Shown here piece after piece: positions 29,524 to 37,702 of a stretch of 43,587 nucleotides of DNA (position 1 is its first letter; every line of letters starts with the position of its first letter). The stretch covers positions 1 through 43,587 of the forward strand of contig PLHK01000154.1 of the NCBI GenBank assembly GCA_003139955.1, written 5' to 3'. The DNA comes from Limisphaerales bacterium (lineage in GTDB: Bacteria; Verrucomicrobiota; Verrucomicrobiia; Limisphaerales; UBA11358). The translations under genes were made by a program, and so were the position numbers. Below the pieces are notes generated by a model. That model saw nothing but the letters and a program-made list of their open reading frames with translations. It had not been told where the DNA came from and did not search any database.

Positions 29524-31038
29524 ATGGCAAAAAAGGCCGCTGCGAAACCAACCGCCGCTTCACCCCGGCTGAAATCTTCTTCCCTCCTCGACACCCGCGT
29601 CGTCTATTGCGGCGACAATCTGGAATCGCTCGCCAAGCTGCCGGATGCCTGTGTGGATTTGATCTACATCGACCCGCCCTTCAACTCCAATCGCAACTAT
29701 GAAGCCTTTTGGGGTGAGACCAAGGAGAAGCGCGCCTTTGAAGACCGCCACGAGAACACCAAGGCCTACATTGACTATATGCGCCCGCGCTGCGTGCAAC
29801 TCGCCCGCGTCCTCAAAAAGACCGGCAGCTTTTATTACCACTGCGACTCGCACGCCAGCCACTACGTCAAGGTCATGCTTGATGGTCTTCTTGGTGAAAA
29901 TAATTTTCAGAACGAAATCATCTGGAAGAGAACCAGCAGCCACAGTGATGCAAAACGTAAATTTGGTGACCAAAGTGATTCAATTATGTTTTACACGGGT
30001 GGCGACGCTAAATATACGTTCAATCCGCTTTACCAACCCTATTCTCAAGAATATATCAAATCACATTACAGCAATGTTGACGCCGATGGCCGTCAATACA
30101 CCACTCGTGATTTGAGAAGTCCATCTCCAAGGCCAAATCTGACTTATGAATATAAGGGTTACAAACCACATCCCAATGGCTGGTCAATCTCTCGCGAAGT
30201 GATGGAAAAATTGGATGCCGAAGGAAAGCTTTATTTCCCGAAGGATCAAGACGGCAGAATCCGAATCAAAAATTATTTGGATGAAATGCCCGGCACACTC
30301 TTTGGCAATGTTTGGGATGACATTGAACCTCTGAACTCACAAGCTGCCGAACGTCTTGGTTATCCAACGCAAAAGCCGCTCGCACTTTTGGAGCGAATGA
30401 TTAAAGCCAGCAGCAACGAGAACGACATTGTGTTAGATGCGTTCTGCGGTTGCGGCACGGCGCTCGTCGCGGCGCAGAATTTGAAACGCCAGTGGATTGG
30501 CATTGATATTTCGCCCACCGCCTGTCGCGTCATGGCTAAACGCCTGCGCGACGTTTGCGGCTTGCCGGAAAGCGAACCGCTCTGGCGCGCCGGACGCGGC
30601 TTCGTCGTCCGCGACCTGCCGTGGACGGTGGAGAAGCTGCGCGTCATCCCGCCGTTTGAATTTGAGAACTGGGCCGTCATCGCCCTCGGCGGCATCCCCA
30701 ACAAAGTGCAGGTCGGCGACATGGGCATTGATGGTCGCATCTTCCCTGTGAGCGCCAATGCCACGCCGCGCAAAAAACAGGAAGGCGAACTCTTGCTGCA
30801 AGAACGCTGGTATCCGATTCAGGTAAAACAAAAAGACAAGGCCGGTCGCCCGGACATTGACGCGTTCGAGGCCGTGATGATGCGCGAGGATTGCGAGAAA
30901 GGTTTCTTCATCTCGTTCGATTTCAGTTCGGATGCGTTGACGGAGATTGACGCGTTCTTCAAGCGCAGCCACAAAGTCATCGTTGCCCTGACCGTGCAGG
31001 AAATCTTGGACGAGCAGATTGCGAGGAAGCTGGCATGA
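29524..31038 (+). CDS. beta-class DNA adenine methyltransferase fused to Mrr-like PD-(D/E)XK nuclease domain
   Basis: A probable restriction-modification protein of 504 residues. Motif IV DPPF (D50) comes before the SAM-binding motif DAFCGCGTALVAAQ (D305), the beta-class order seen in type III Mod and related N6-adenine (or N4-cytosine) enzymes. The target-recognition region lies between them (about 125-290) and is visibly more AT-rich than both flanks. After residue 360, GDMGIDGRIF (D403) and YPIQVKQ (Q433, K435) form a D...QxK nuclease core like Mrr-type endonucleases, so modification and cleavage may sit on one chain. Two decayed pieces of a related gene flank the locus. The stop overlaps the next ATG by four bases (ATGA), so it is coupled to the HEPN-type gene. 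The target site cannot be predicted. Confidence 0.88.
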   Translation: MAKKAAAKPTAASPRLKSSSLLDTRVVYCGDNLESLAKLPDACVDLIYIDPPFNSNRNYEAFWGETKEKRAFEDRHENTKAYIDYMRPRCVQLARVLKKTGSFYYHCDSHASHYVKVMLDGLLGENNFQNEIIWKRTSSHSDAKRKFGDQSDSIMFYTGGDAKYTFNPLYQPYSQEYIKSHYSNVDADGRQYTTRDLRSPSPRPNLTYEYKGYKPHPNGWSISREVMEKLDAEGKLYFPKDQDGRIRIKNYLDEMPGTLFGNVWDDIEPLNSQAAERLGYPTQKPLALLERMIKASSNENDIVLDAFCGCGTALVAAQNLKRQWIGIDISPTACRVMAKRLRDVCGLPESEPLWRAGRGFVVRDLPWTVEKLRVIPPFEFENWAVIALGGIPNKVQVGDMGIDGRIFPVSANATPRKKQEGELLLQERWYPIQVKQKDKAGRPDIDAFEAVMMREDCEKGFFISFDFSSDALTEIDAFFKRSHKVIVALTVQEILDEQIARKLA

Positions 31039-32477
31039 CAGCAGACGAATTTGTCAAAATTGTCCGAAAAGGTTCTGATAAACTTCGAGTTGACGAAATA
31101 ATTATCAATACCGGTAGCCAAGAATTGCGCGGCAAGGGAATGCTTTACATTAATCGCAAGAAAATCGAAGTCGAAGTCACCATCAGTAAAGACGAACCGG
31201 ACAAAGGAGAAAAGCTTCCCGAAGTTCGGACTGGTGTTTACACTAAGAGGGATAATTGGAAATTGGCTGGGCTTATTGAGGATACTTTGAGGTTCAAATG
31301 TGAGCATATACATCCAATTGGAAGTAGGCAATGGCTGTGGCCTGGGAACATTACAAGATGCACAATAGATATTCATCCAATTGATCTTATTCCAACGGGT
31401 TGGGAGGCGGGCACGCGCAAAGAGCGCAAAGAATTTTTGGAACAAAATAAAATGCCGCCGACCGGCTTCGGTTTAGATAAGACAGAAGACAATGTGTCAT
31501 TTTACGCTACGCTCCTCGAATATCCTCTTAATACGTTGAGTTGGGGTAAAGAAATCAAAGGTGAAACCGAATACTTTGATTTTGTTTTAACTAAATCAGA
31601 GGACACTTCTGACCTGCATGTTTCTCTTGAATCGAAAAAAGAATATACTTCCCAAGGAGAGGAAAAAGATTGGAAAAGGTTTTATGCCTTTATGAATGCA
31701 CTTGCACTTGTAAATGGCACGAATGCTTGGCCGTATCGCATCCAATATTGGCGTGCGGGACAAAAACTCATAGACCGCGTTACTGCAGCAAAACGTCTCG
31801 CAAAAACAATCCATGCTCCATTTCCTAAAACTCTGGCATTTAATGCAAAGACAGGCTCAATTAATTGGGATTTTCCAGACACCATCAAATTGATAACAAA
31901 ATTCTTTGAAACCGAATCTACGTTAAGCGAAGAAGTGGCCTATCTTATGTTCTTATTTCGTCAGGCAGGAAGCAAAGGAGTCCATCGTGATATTACAACG
32001 CTAACTCTATGCGTTCTGTTTGAAAATGTAGTGAGGCATATTTTTAAAGAGTTGAAGCTGGAAGAAAAGGCTCGAATCGAAAATCCACTTTATAATTCTT
32101 TTGAGCAGGCAAAGAAAACTGTCCTTGGACAGATGGATTCAAAGCTTTTGGAAAGTGACGACGGATATAAACGTGTTCAATCAGTGATCCGAACTTCGGA
32201 AGTATTTAATGCAGAGCGCATGTTTGAAGCAATAATCAGTCATTTTGGCCTTCAATGGAAAGATGACATGGAACTTGTTCTCAAAGCATGGCGACGCGCA
32301 CGCAATCCTTCTGTTCATCAATCAAAATATGCAACACGCTCCGAGGATGATTTGAAAGAAATCAGTCTGGCTGAATCTCGTATTGCCGGAGCAATTAATA
32401 TTTTGCTGTTAAAACTTTTTGGATATTCGGGCTACATTCGACATTCTGCTTTTGAGGATGGATATAGACAAATTTGA
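31035..32477 (+). CDS. HEPN-domain protein with RNxxxH motif, candidate defence effector
   Basis: This 480-residue protein belongs to no family I can name from end to end. The C-terminal third is helical and contains WRRARNPSVHQSKYA, where R423-N-P-S-V-H428 fits the RxxxxH catalytic motif of HEPN ribonucleases, in the Apea-like variant. The N-terminal part (RGKGMLYINRKKIEVEVTIS) could be an ApeA-type sensor domain, a weak inference. The gene is much more AT-rich than the genome around it and overlaps the methyltransferase stop by four bases, so it was probably acquired and is coexpressed. HEPN RNases in such contexts cleave RNA when modification or infection is sensed; here that is a hypothesis. 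Confidence 0.75.
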   Translation: MTADEFVKIVRKGSDKLRVDEIIINTGSQELRGKGMLYINRKKIEVEVTISKDEPDKGEKLPEVRTGVYTKRDNWKLAGLIEDTLRFKCEHIHPIGSRQWLWPGNITRCTIDIHPIDLIPTGWEAGTRKERKEFLEQNKMPPTGFGLDKTEDNVSFYATLLEYPLNTLSWGKEIKGETEYFDFVLTKSEDTSDLHVSLESKKEYTSQGEEKDWKRFYAFMNALALVNGTNAWPYRIQYWRAGQKLIDRVTAAKRLAKTIHAPFPKTLAFNAKTGSINWDFPDTIKLITKFFETESTLSEEVAYLMFLFRQAGSKGVHRDITTLTLCVLFENVVRHIFKELKLEEKARIENPLYNSFEQAKKTVLGQMDSKLLESDDGYKRVQSVIRTSEVFNAERMFEAIISHFGLQWKDDMELVLKAWRRARNPSVHQSKYATRSEDDLKEISLAESRIAGAINILLLKLFGYSGYIRHSAFEDGYRQI

Positions 32478-32499
32478 TTCACGACCACCCTCATCCCGG

Positions 32500-32519
32500 C
32501 CTTCTCCCCAAGGAGAAGG
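32500..32519. repeat. short palindromic repeat
   Basis: CCTTCTCC-CCAA-GGAGAAGG forms a perfect 8-bp stem with a 4-base loop, preceded by CCCTCATCCCGG. This is a commonly dispersed REP-like block in many bacterial genomes. It has no U-tract but could act as a transcript end for the HEPN gene just upstream. The remaining sequence to 32661 is GC-rich with several CCGGCGG/CCGCCGG pairs and no gene. Confidence 0.5.
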
Positions 32520-32661
32520 AGAAACGTGCTCCGTCGCCTTGAAAATTTGCGCCAATTCCTGCAATTCGTGTCAAAGTTTTTTGAATTTCCACACATAGCC
32601 GGCGGCTTTCGCGGCCGGAAGTAACCGCCGGACGCCGTTCCGGCAGCAGATTATGGCGTCT

Positions 32662-32716
32662 GCCGCTGACCGTTCAGGAAATCCTCGACGAGCATATGGC
32701 CAAGAAGATAGTCTAA
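32662..32716 (+). pseudogene. decayed 3' end of a DNA methyltransferase gene
   Basis: The frame reads PLTVQEILDEHMAKKIV and then TAA, closely matching the C-terminus of the intact methyltransferase-nuclease (ALTVQEILDEQIARKLA). DNA identity over the last about 52 bases is obvious by eye. It lies downstream of the HEPN gene, so together with the 5' remnant at 29172-29339 it brackets the intact two-gene module. Confidence 0.75.
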
Positions 32717-32725
32717 AAATAAAAA

Positions 32726-33055
32726 ATGGGCCGGTTGCCAAAAATCAAATCTCCCATGTCACTGGACGAGTGGCTCCGCCGGGTGTTGCGTAAAAAAAGG
32801 CCGGAAGACCGGATGAAAATCTTTCGGGAGTGGCGGCGGTTAAATTTAAGATTAAATTTAAAAAAAGAGCCGACAGATGAACAAATTGAGGAAGAGATAA
32901 AACTATTTCGGGAACATGACGCCTTAAATTATCCCTTTGGTTTGGCGGATTCGTTAAGTGATTTCGTTGCGGTTTATCATCAGGCAAATCGCCTTAAAAA
33001 GGCGCAACGCGCGGCCACCGTCCGTTGGGCAACATCGACCGGTGGCGGTTCGTAA
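32726..33055 (+). CDS. small hypothetical protein
   Basis: A 109-residue charged protein with predicted helices (MSLDEWLRRVLRKKRPEDRM, then an acidic EPTDEQIEEEIKLFREHD). No family recognised and no signal peptide or membrane segment. The ATG at 32726 lies 9 bases after the methyltransferase remnant's stop and has no clear Shine-Dalgarno. It contains a tandem TTAAATTTAA at about 32848-32870. The even amino-acid composition suggests a real gene, but this is moderate evidence only. Confidence 0.5.
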   Translation: MGRLPKIKSPMSLDEWLRRVLRKKRPEDRMKIFREWRRLNLRLNLKKEPTDEQIEEEIKLFREHDALNYPFGLADSLSDFVAVYHQANRLKKAQRAATVRWATSTGGGS

Positions 33056-33073
33056 AAATTTCCAAAAAAAGTC

Positions 33074-33210
33074 CTTGGTGCATTTTTCGGCGCTTCACTT
33101 TTGCACCAAGCATCGGTAAATCTGCGTCAAGCATCGGGCTAATCAGCTCTTGTTATTGAGGACTTGCGCATTTACTTGCGCCAAGCATCAAGAATTCTGC
33201 GGCAAGCATC
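33074..33210. repeat. iteron-like direct repeats
   Basis: Four direct copies of TGCRNCAAGCATC start at 33102, 33123, 33177 and 33198, so each pair is spaced exactly 21 bases. An inverted partial copy (CTTGGTGCA) is at 33074-33082. A spacing of two helical turns would put bound protein on one face of the DNA. They lie upstream of the KTSC gene and could be an operator array. No other origin features are present. Confidence 0.5.
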
Positions 33211-33248
33211 CAATTCTCCCTTCGGAAGTCCAGTTTTCCATTTTTCCC

Positions 33249-33317
33249 CATGTTATTTTAATCATGTCCGGAATGCCATGAGCATGACCATCAAACAATT
33301 AACCATGAAATAACATG
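33249..33317. promoter_or_regulatory. inverted repeat reaching the start codon of the KTSC gene
   Basis: CATGTTATTT (33249-33258) and AAATAACATG (33308-33317) are a perfect 10-base inverted repeat around 49 bases. The right arm includes the ATG at 33315. It could be an operator, or a leader hairpin hiding the start codon. Only the pairing itself is seen. Confidence 0.35.
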
Positions 33318-33503
33318 ACATTGATTCTCGTCAATTCCTCGGCCATCCGCGCCGTGGGCTATGATGGTTACACGCTGACCGTCGAGTTCCACACCGGACG
33401 CATTTACGACCATCCCGGCGTGCCCTATTCGGTTTATGCCGGATTTATGAACGCCTCGTCCATGGGCGCATATTACAACCGCCATATTCGGGGACGCTAC
33501 TAG
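33315..33503 (+). CDS. KTSC-domain protein
   Basis: A 62-residue protein that is almost entirely one KTSC domain (named after its lysyl-tRNA-synthetase C-terminal-like occurrence). The pattern SSAIRAVGYDGYTLTVEF, then GRIYDHPGVPYSVYAGFMNA, SSMGAYYNRHIRGRY fits the family closely, including VPxxVY, the NASS turn and the final YxNxxIRGxY. Its function is not established; a nucleic-acid-related role is only an inference from the name-giving context. It lies behind iteron-like repeats and an inverted repeat, 10 bases before the next gene. Confidence 0.85.
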   Translation: MTLILVNSSAIRAVGYDGYTLTVEFHTGRIYDHPGVPYSVYAGFMNASSMGAYYNRHIRGRY

Positions 33504-33513
33504 TGAGGTTGCC

Positions 33514-34413
33514 ATGCATGCACAAAAAACAACGTCCATATCGCCGGCAAAACTCGCCGCCAACCGTCGGAACGCCCGGAAATCCACCGGCCCCAAAACG
33601 CCGCAGGGCCGGGCCATATCTAAAATGAACGCACTTAAACACGGCATCCTGTCCAAAGCAGCGGTGGTGCGTGGCCGGTGTCTCAAGGAAGATGACCGGG
33701 AATTTGCAGCCTTGCACCAACGGCTGTGCGCGGATTTGAAGCCCGTCGGCCTGCTGGAGGAAATGCTGGTGGACCAGATTGTGACCGCGCACTGGCGGTT
33801 GCGCCGGGCGTTGAAAGCGGAGACGGGCGAAATCGCCTTGAACGTGGATGCGGGGCAGTGGGATCGTAAACATCAGAATCCTGTGCTGGATCGCCAGCGA
33901 TGGGAAGCGCATGGGGATCCGGTGTATGACATGGAAAATTCGGTTTTGGGGAATTTTATCATTGGAAATAAATTGAAGCAGATCCGCTCCCTGGTCGAAC
34001 AGGAAGGCGAATTGAATGAAGCCGCCGTCCGTTTGGCGTATTTCCACGGTGAACCGAACCGCCTGTCGGAAGAACTGGAAAAAATACGTTCAAGGTGGCA
34101 GCAGAATTCCGAAGGTTTGGAATTGTCGGCGTTGCGTGGCAGACAGCAAGCGGAGGTCTTGGCTTATATTGACAAACGTTTGGAGTTCATTTCATGGCAC
34201 AATCCTGAATGTGAGGAGCATGAAGACGGGGTTGAGGCGGCGCGGCAGGCGGCGGCGGTGCTGCCATCCCCCGAGGTGTTGGATAAAATCATGCGTTATG
34301 AGACGAAGCTGGAGCGTCAGTTATATCGTGCCATGAACCAATTGGAACGGTTGCAACGGAGGCGGCTGGGCGAGGCGGTGCCGCCGCCGGTGATAATGAT
34401 GGTCTCGCCTTGA
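33514..34413 (+). CDS. conserved hypothetical protein with KSTGPKT N-terminal motif
   Basis: A 299-residue soluble protein. The N-terminus AANRRNARKSTGPKTPQGRA followed by ISKMNALKHGILSK is a very recognisable block in a large uncharacterised family found, often in several copies per genome, in Acidobacteria, Planctomycetes and Verrucomicrobia. The rest is helical and charged, ending in a long helix (YETKLERQLYRAMNQLERLQ). The basic start suggests nucleic-acid binding, but no activity is known. It begins 10 bases after the KTSC gene, probably in the same transcript. Confidence 0.8.
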   Translation: MHAQKTTSISPAKLAANRRNARKSTGPKTPQGRAISKMNALKHGILSKAAVVRGRCLKEDDREFAALHQRLCADLKPVGLLEEMLVDQIVTAHWRLRRALKAETGEIALNVDAGQWDRKHQNPVLDRQRWEAHGDPVYDMENSVLGNFIIGNKLKQIRSLVEQEGELNEAAVRLAYFHGEPNRLSEELEKIRSRWQQNSEGLELSALRGRQQAEVLAYIDKRLEFISWHNPECEEHEDGVEAARQAAAVLPSPEVLDKIMRYETKLERQLYRAMNQLERLQRRRLGEAVPPPVIMMVSP

Positions 34414-34492
34414 CTATAAATCCATTTTTGCCAAACGAACCCATCTTGAAAACCCGAGAAAAGCTGATAACGGTGAGATTTGAAGCGATTTT

Positions 34493-34522
34493 TTGCCCGG
34501 ACATAAATTGCGCTGCTAGACT
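34493..34522 (+). promoter_or_regulatory. possible sigma-70 promoter for glgB
   Basis: TTGCCC (34493-34498), an 18-base spacer and TAGACT (34517-34522) give a partial match to -35/-10 boxes about 110 bases before glgB. The 218-base gap between the upstream gene and glgB holds no other clear feature. Confidence 0.3.
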
Positions 34523-34631
34523 GAAACGAACCCAGTCAAACCAGTGTTTTGCCATGATTCGAAACCGGCATCGGGCAAGGTGGCATGAAATTGTATCGCT
34601 GCCTTTCCGATAACTTGTTATTTTTATTTGC

Positions 34632-36830
34632 ATGATTCTGACGCCTGACGAACTTCGCAGTCTGGTCGAGCTGACCCATCAATCCCCGCATACGCTGCTC
34701 GGTATGCACCCGCTCGGGGACAAGTCAGGCGTGGTGGCTCGCGCGCTCCTGCCCGACGCCAAAAAAGTCGAAGTCCAGCCCGTGCATGAAAAGGACAAGC
34801 CCAAGTTTGAACTCACGCGCATTCCGAACACCGATATTTTTGAAGGCGTCACCCGACTGGCGAATTCCGTTTACGCTTACGACCTCGTCGTCACGGATAA
34901 ATCTGGAAAAACCCGCCGCACGCGCGACGCTTATTCCTTTTTGCCCACGCTCGGCGAATCTGATTTGTTTTTGTTCGGCAAGGGCGACGAGCGGAAAATT
35001 TACGACAAACTCGGCGCGCAATTGCGCACGATTGACGGTGTTCATGGCACGAGCTTCGCGGTGTGGGCGCCGAACGCGCAGCGCGTCAGCGTCGTCGGCG
35101 ATTTCAACCAATGGGACGGGCGCTTTCACGCGCTGCGTCTGCTCGGTGCATCCGGCGTCTGGGAGATTTTCATTCCCGGCGTGGGGCCGGGCGCGCATTA
35201 CAAATTCGAGATCCGCGACGCGCATGGCCATATCAAATTGAACACCGATCCCTTCGGCTTTTTCTTCGAGGTCGCGCCCAAGCAGGCGGCGATCGTCTGG
35301 GAAACCAAAAATTTCAAGTGGAGCGACGATGCGTGGCTTAAAAAACGGCGCGAACGTGATGCGCTGCGTTCGCCGATGAGCGTCTATGAGATGCACGTCG
35401 GCTCGTGGCAGAAAAAAACCGCGACCGAATCGTGGAGTTACCGCGAACTCGCGAAGCCGCTCGTCGAATATGTCACGCGTCTTGGCTTCACGCACATTGA
35501 ATTCATGCCCGTGGCCGAGCACGCGTTTTATCCGTCGTGGGGCTATCAGGTCACCGGCTTTTACGCGCCGACCAGCCGCTTCGGCACGCCGGAGGATTTT
35601 CAATTTCTCGTCAACGCGCTGCACGCGGCCGGCATCGGCGTCATCGTGGACTGGGTGCCCGCACATTTTCCGCGCGACGAATGGGCGCTTGCCAAGTTCG
35701 ACGGCACCGCGCTCTTCGAGCACGAAGACCCCCGCAAAGGCGCGCATCAGGACTGGGGCACGCTGATTTTTAATTTTGGCCGCAACGAGGTCTCCAACTT
35801 TCTCGTCGCCAACGCGCTGTTCTGGTGCGAGCGCTTTCACATTGACGGCCTGCGCGTGGACGCCGTCGCCTCGATGCTTTACCTCGATTATTCGCGCAAA
35901 TCCGGCGAATGGATTCCCAATCAATTCGGCGGCCGCGAAAATCTCGAGGCGATCGAGTTCCTGAAAAAATTCAACCACATCACGCACACGGAATTTCCCG
36001 GCGTGATGACCATCGCCGAGGAATCCACCGCGTGGCCGCAGGTCACGCGCCCGCCTTACCTCGGCGGCCTCGGTTTTTCTTTCAAGTGGAACATGGGCTG
36101 GATGCACGATACGCTCGGCTATTTCAAACACGAACCGATCCATCGCAAATATCATCAGAACGACCTCACGTTCGCGATGCTCTATCATCATAACGAAAAT
36201 TTCGTGCTGCCGCTTTCGCACGATGAAGTCGTCCACGGCAAAGGCTCGCTCATCACGCGGATGCCCGGCGACGACTGGCAGAAATTTGCCAATCTCCGCA
36301 CACTGCTCGCCTATCAATGGCTGTTTCCTGGTAAAAAATTGTTATTCATGGGCGGTGAATTTGGCCAGACGAAAGAATGGAACGAAAATGCGCAACTCGA
36401 CTGGTGGCTGCTGGACGCCGGCCCGTTCCATCGCGGTGCGCAGAAATTTGTCGCGGACTTGAACGCGCTCTACAAAAAATCGCCCGCCTTCTGGCAAGGC
36501 GATTACGACCACGCGGGTTTCAATTGGATTGATTGCAACGACCGGGAAAATAGCGTGTTGTCATTCCTGCGCCAGACGGCGGATGGTAAAAATCATTCGG
36601 TGGTCATCCTGAATCTAACACCCGTGCCGCGCCCGCATTATCGCATCGGCCTGCCGTGCGGCGGCCGATGGAAGGAAGCCTTGAACAGCGATGCGCAAAT
36701 CTACGGTGGCAGCAACCAGGGAAATTTCGGCGGCGTCACGGCGCAAAACGCCCCCGTCCACAGCCAGCAATTTTCGGCGGAATTTAATTTGCCGCCGTTG
36801 AGCGTCCTCGTCTTTCAGGCGGAAAACTGA
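34632..36830 (+). CDS. glgB: 1,4-alpha-glucan (glycogen) branching enzyme
   Basis: A cytoplasmic GH13 enzyme that makes alpha-1,6 branches in glycogen. An N-terminal beta-sandwich region (about 1-110) is followed by a CBM48 domain (GTSFAVWAPNAQRVSVVGDF). The catalytic barrel carries the nucleophile D410 (DGLRVDAV), acid/base E463 (TIAEEST) and D531 (LSHDEVVHGKGS), then the all-beta C-terminal domain ending LPPLSVLVFQAEN. At 732 residues it matches the family norm (E. coli about 728). The product is complete. No other glycogen genes are in the window. It is preceded by a candidate promoter and followed by a weak terminator-like hairpin. Confidence 0.97.
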   Translation: MILTPDELRSLVELTHQSPHTLLGMHPLGDKSGVVARALLPDAKKVEVQPVHEKDKPKFELTRIPNTDIFEGVTRLANSVYAYDLVVTDKSGKTRRTRDAYSFLPTLGESDLFLFGKGDERKIYDKLGAQLRTIDGVHGTSFAVWAPNAQRVSVVGDFNQWDGRFHALRLLGASGVWEIFIPGVGPGAHYKFEIRDAHGHIKLNTDPFGFFFEVAPKQAAIVWETKNFKWSDDAWLKKRRERDALRSPMSVYEMHVGSWQKKTATESWSYRELAKPLVEYVTRLGFTHIEFMPVAEHAFYPSWGYQVTGFYAPTSRFGTPEDFQFLVNALHAAGIGVIVDWVPAHFPRDEWALAKFDGTALFEHEDPRKGAHQDWGTLIFNFGRNEVSNFLVANALFWCERFHIDGLRVDAVASMLYLDYSRKSGEWIPNQFGGRENLEAIEFLKKFNHITHTEFPGVMTIAEESTAWPQVTRPPYLGGLGFSFKWNMGWMHDTLGYFKHEPIHRKYHQNDLTFAMLYHHNENFVLPLSHDEVVHGKGSLITRMPGDDWQKFANLRTLLAYQWLFPGKKLLFMGGEFGQTKEWNENAQLDWWLLDAGPFHRGAQKFVADLNALYKKSPAFWQGDYDHAGFNWIDCNDRENSVLSFLRQTADGKNHSVVILNLTPVPRPHYRIGLPCGGRWKEALNSDAQIYGGSNQGNFGGVTAQNAPVHSQQFSAEFNLPPLSVLVFQAEN

Positions 36831-36857
36831 AAATGGATTTCAATATGCCTGGCGCTG

Positions 36858-36902
36858 CCTGACGACCTCATGACCAAAATCCGTCAGGACTTTTCAGTTT
36901 TC
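36858..36902 (+). terminator. possible terminator after glgB
   Basis: CCTGACG (36858-36864) pairs with CGTCAGG (36882-36888) over a 17-base loop, followed by a T-rich ACTTTTCAGTTTT. The loop is large, so this is a modest candidate for ending the glgB transcript. Confidence 0.35.
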
Positions 36903-36905
36903 CAA

Positions 36906-36932
36906 ATCCGTGTTTATCTGTGTGCATCTGTG
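36906..36932. repeat. three ATCYGTG repeats at 10-base period
   Basis: ATCCGTG (36906), ATCTGTG (36916) and ATCTGTG (36926) repeat once per 10 bases just upstream of xth. I recall closely similar ATCCGTGTTCATCTGTG blocks scattered between genes in Verrucomicrobiota, so this is probably a copy of a dispersed intergenic element. Confidence 0.5.
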
Positions 36933-36949
36933 GTTTATTTTCTCCGCTC

Positions 36950-37702
36950 ATGAAACTGATTTCGTGGAACGTCAACGGCCTGCGCGCCGTGCTGAAGAAA
37001 AACTTTCTGGAGTTTCTCGATGCTGAGAAGCCGGACATTCTTTGCCTGCAAGAAATTAAATGCATGTCGGATCAAGTCGAACAACTTTGGCCAGCAACTT
37101 ACACGACTTATTGGAACAGCGCGGAAAAGAAAGGTTATTCCGGCACGGCGATTTTCACCAAGGAACGTCCGCTCAAAGTTGCGCCGCACATTGGCATTGC
37201 CGAGCACGACAAGGAAGGCCGCGTGCTCACCGCCGAGTATAAAGATTTTTTTCTGGTCAATGTTTACACGCCAAATTCCAAGCGCGAACTGGAGCGGCTA
37301 CCGTATCGCCAGGTGTGGGACAAAGATTTTCTCGCCTACCTGAAAAAACTGGAAAAGAAAAAGCCCGTCATTTTCTGCGGCGACCTCAATGTGGCGCACA
37401 CGGAAATTGATCTCGCGAATCCCAAAGCCAATGTGCGCAATCACGGTTTCACCATCGAGGAACGCAATGGGTTCAGCGCGTTCGTGAACGCCGGCTTCGT
37501 GGACACCTTCCGCGAATTTGAAAAGGGCGGGGGACATTACAGTTGGTGGAGTCCGATGAGCGGCGCGCGGTCGCGGAACGTCGGCTGGCGCATTGATTAT
37601 TTTCTCATCTCGCAATCGCTGCGCCCGCGTTTGAAGCAAGCCAGCATCCAGCCGCAAATCATGGGCAGCGATCATTGCCCCGTCGGCATCGAGCTGGCCT
37701 GA
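36950..37702 (+). CDS. xth: exodeoxyribonuclease III (AP endonuclease)
   Basis: A base-excision repair nuclease that cuts at abasic sites and trims 3' ends; cytoplasmic and Mg-dependent. The ATG at 36950 gives a 250-residue protein starting MKLISWNVNGLRAVLKKNF. Motifs follow in family order: LCLQEIKC (metal-binding Glu), GYSGTAIFTK, NVYTPNS, FCGDLNVAHTEID (Asp/Asn pair), WRIDYFLIS and GSDHCPVGIEL (catalytic His). The open frame starts earlier at 36920, but that part lies in the dispersed ATCYGTG repeat. The stop codon is directly adjacent to the stop of the convergent hemerythrin-like gene, with no bases between. Confidence 0.95.
   Translation: MKLISWNVNGLRAVLKKNFLEFLDAEKPDILCLQEIKCMSDQVEQLWPATYTTYWNSAEKKGYSGTAIFTKERPLKVAPHIGIAEHDKEGRVLTAEYKDFFLVNVYTPNSKRELERLPYRQVWDKDFLAYLKKLEKKKPVIFCGDLNVAHTEIDLANPKANVRNHGFTIEERNGFSAFVNAGFVDTFREFEKGGGHYSWWSPMSGARSRNVGWRIDYFLISQSLRPRLKQASIQPQIMGSDHCPVGIELA

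Noticed and set aside
33102-33210. CRISPR array or replication origin
   Set aside because: Only four short repeats with uneven gaps, no spacers of uniform length, no cas genes, no DnaA boxes or AT-rich unwinding element seen.
34725-36317. 530-residue minus-strand frame
   Set aside because: Antisense shadow of glgB, whose catalytic motifs are complete.
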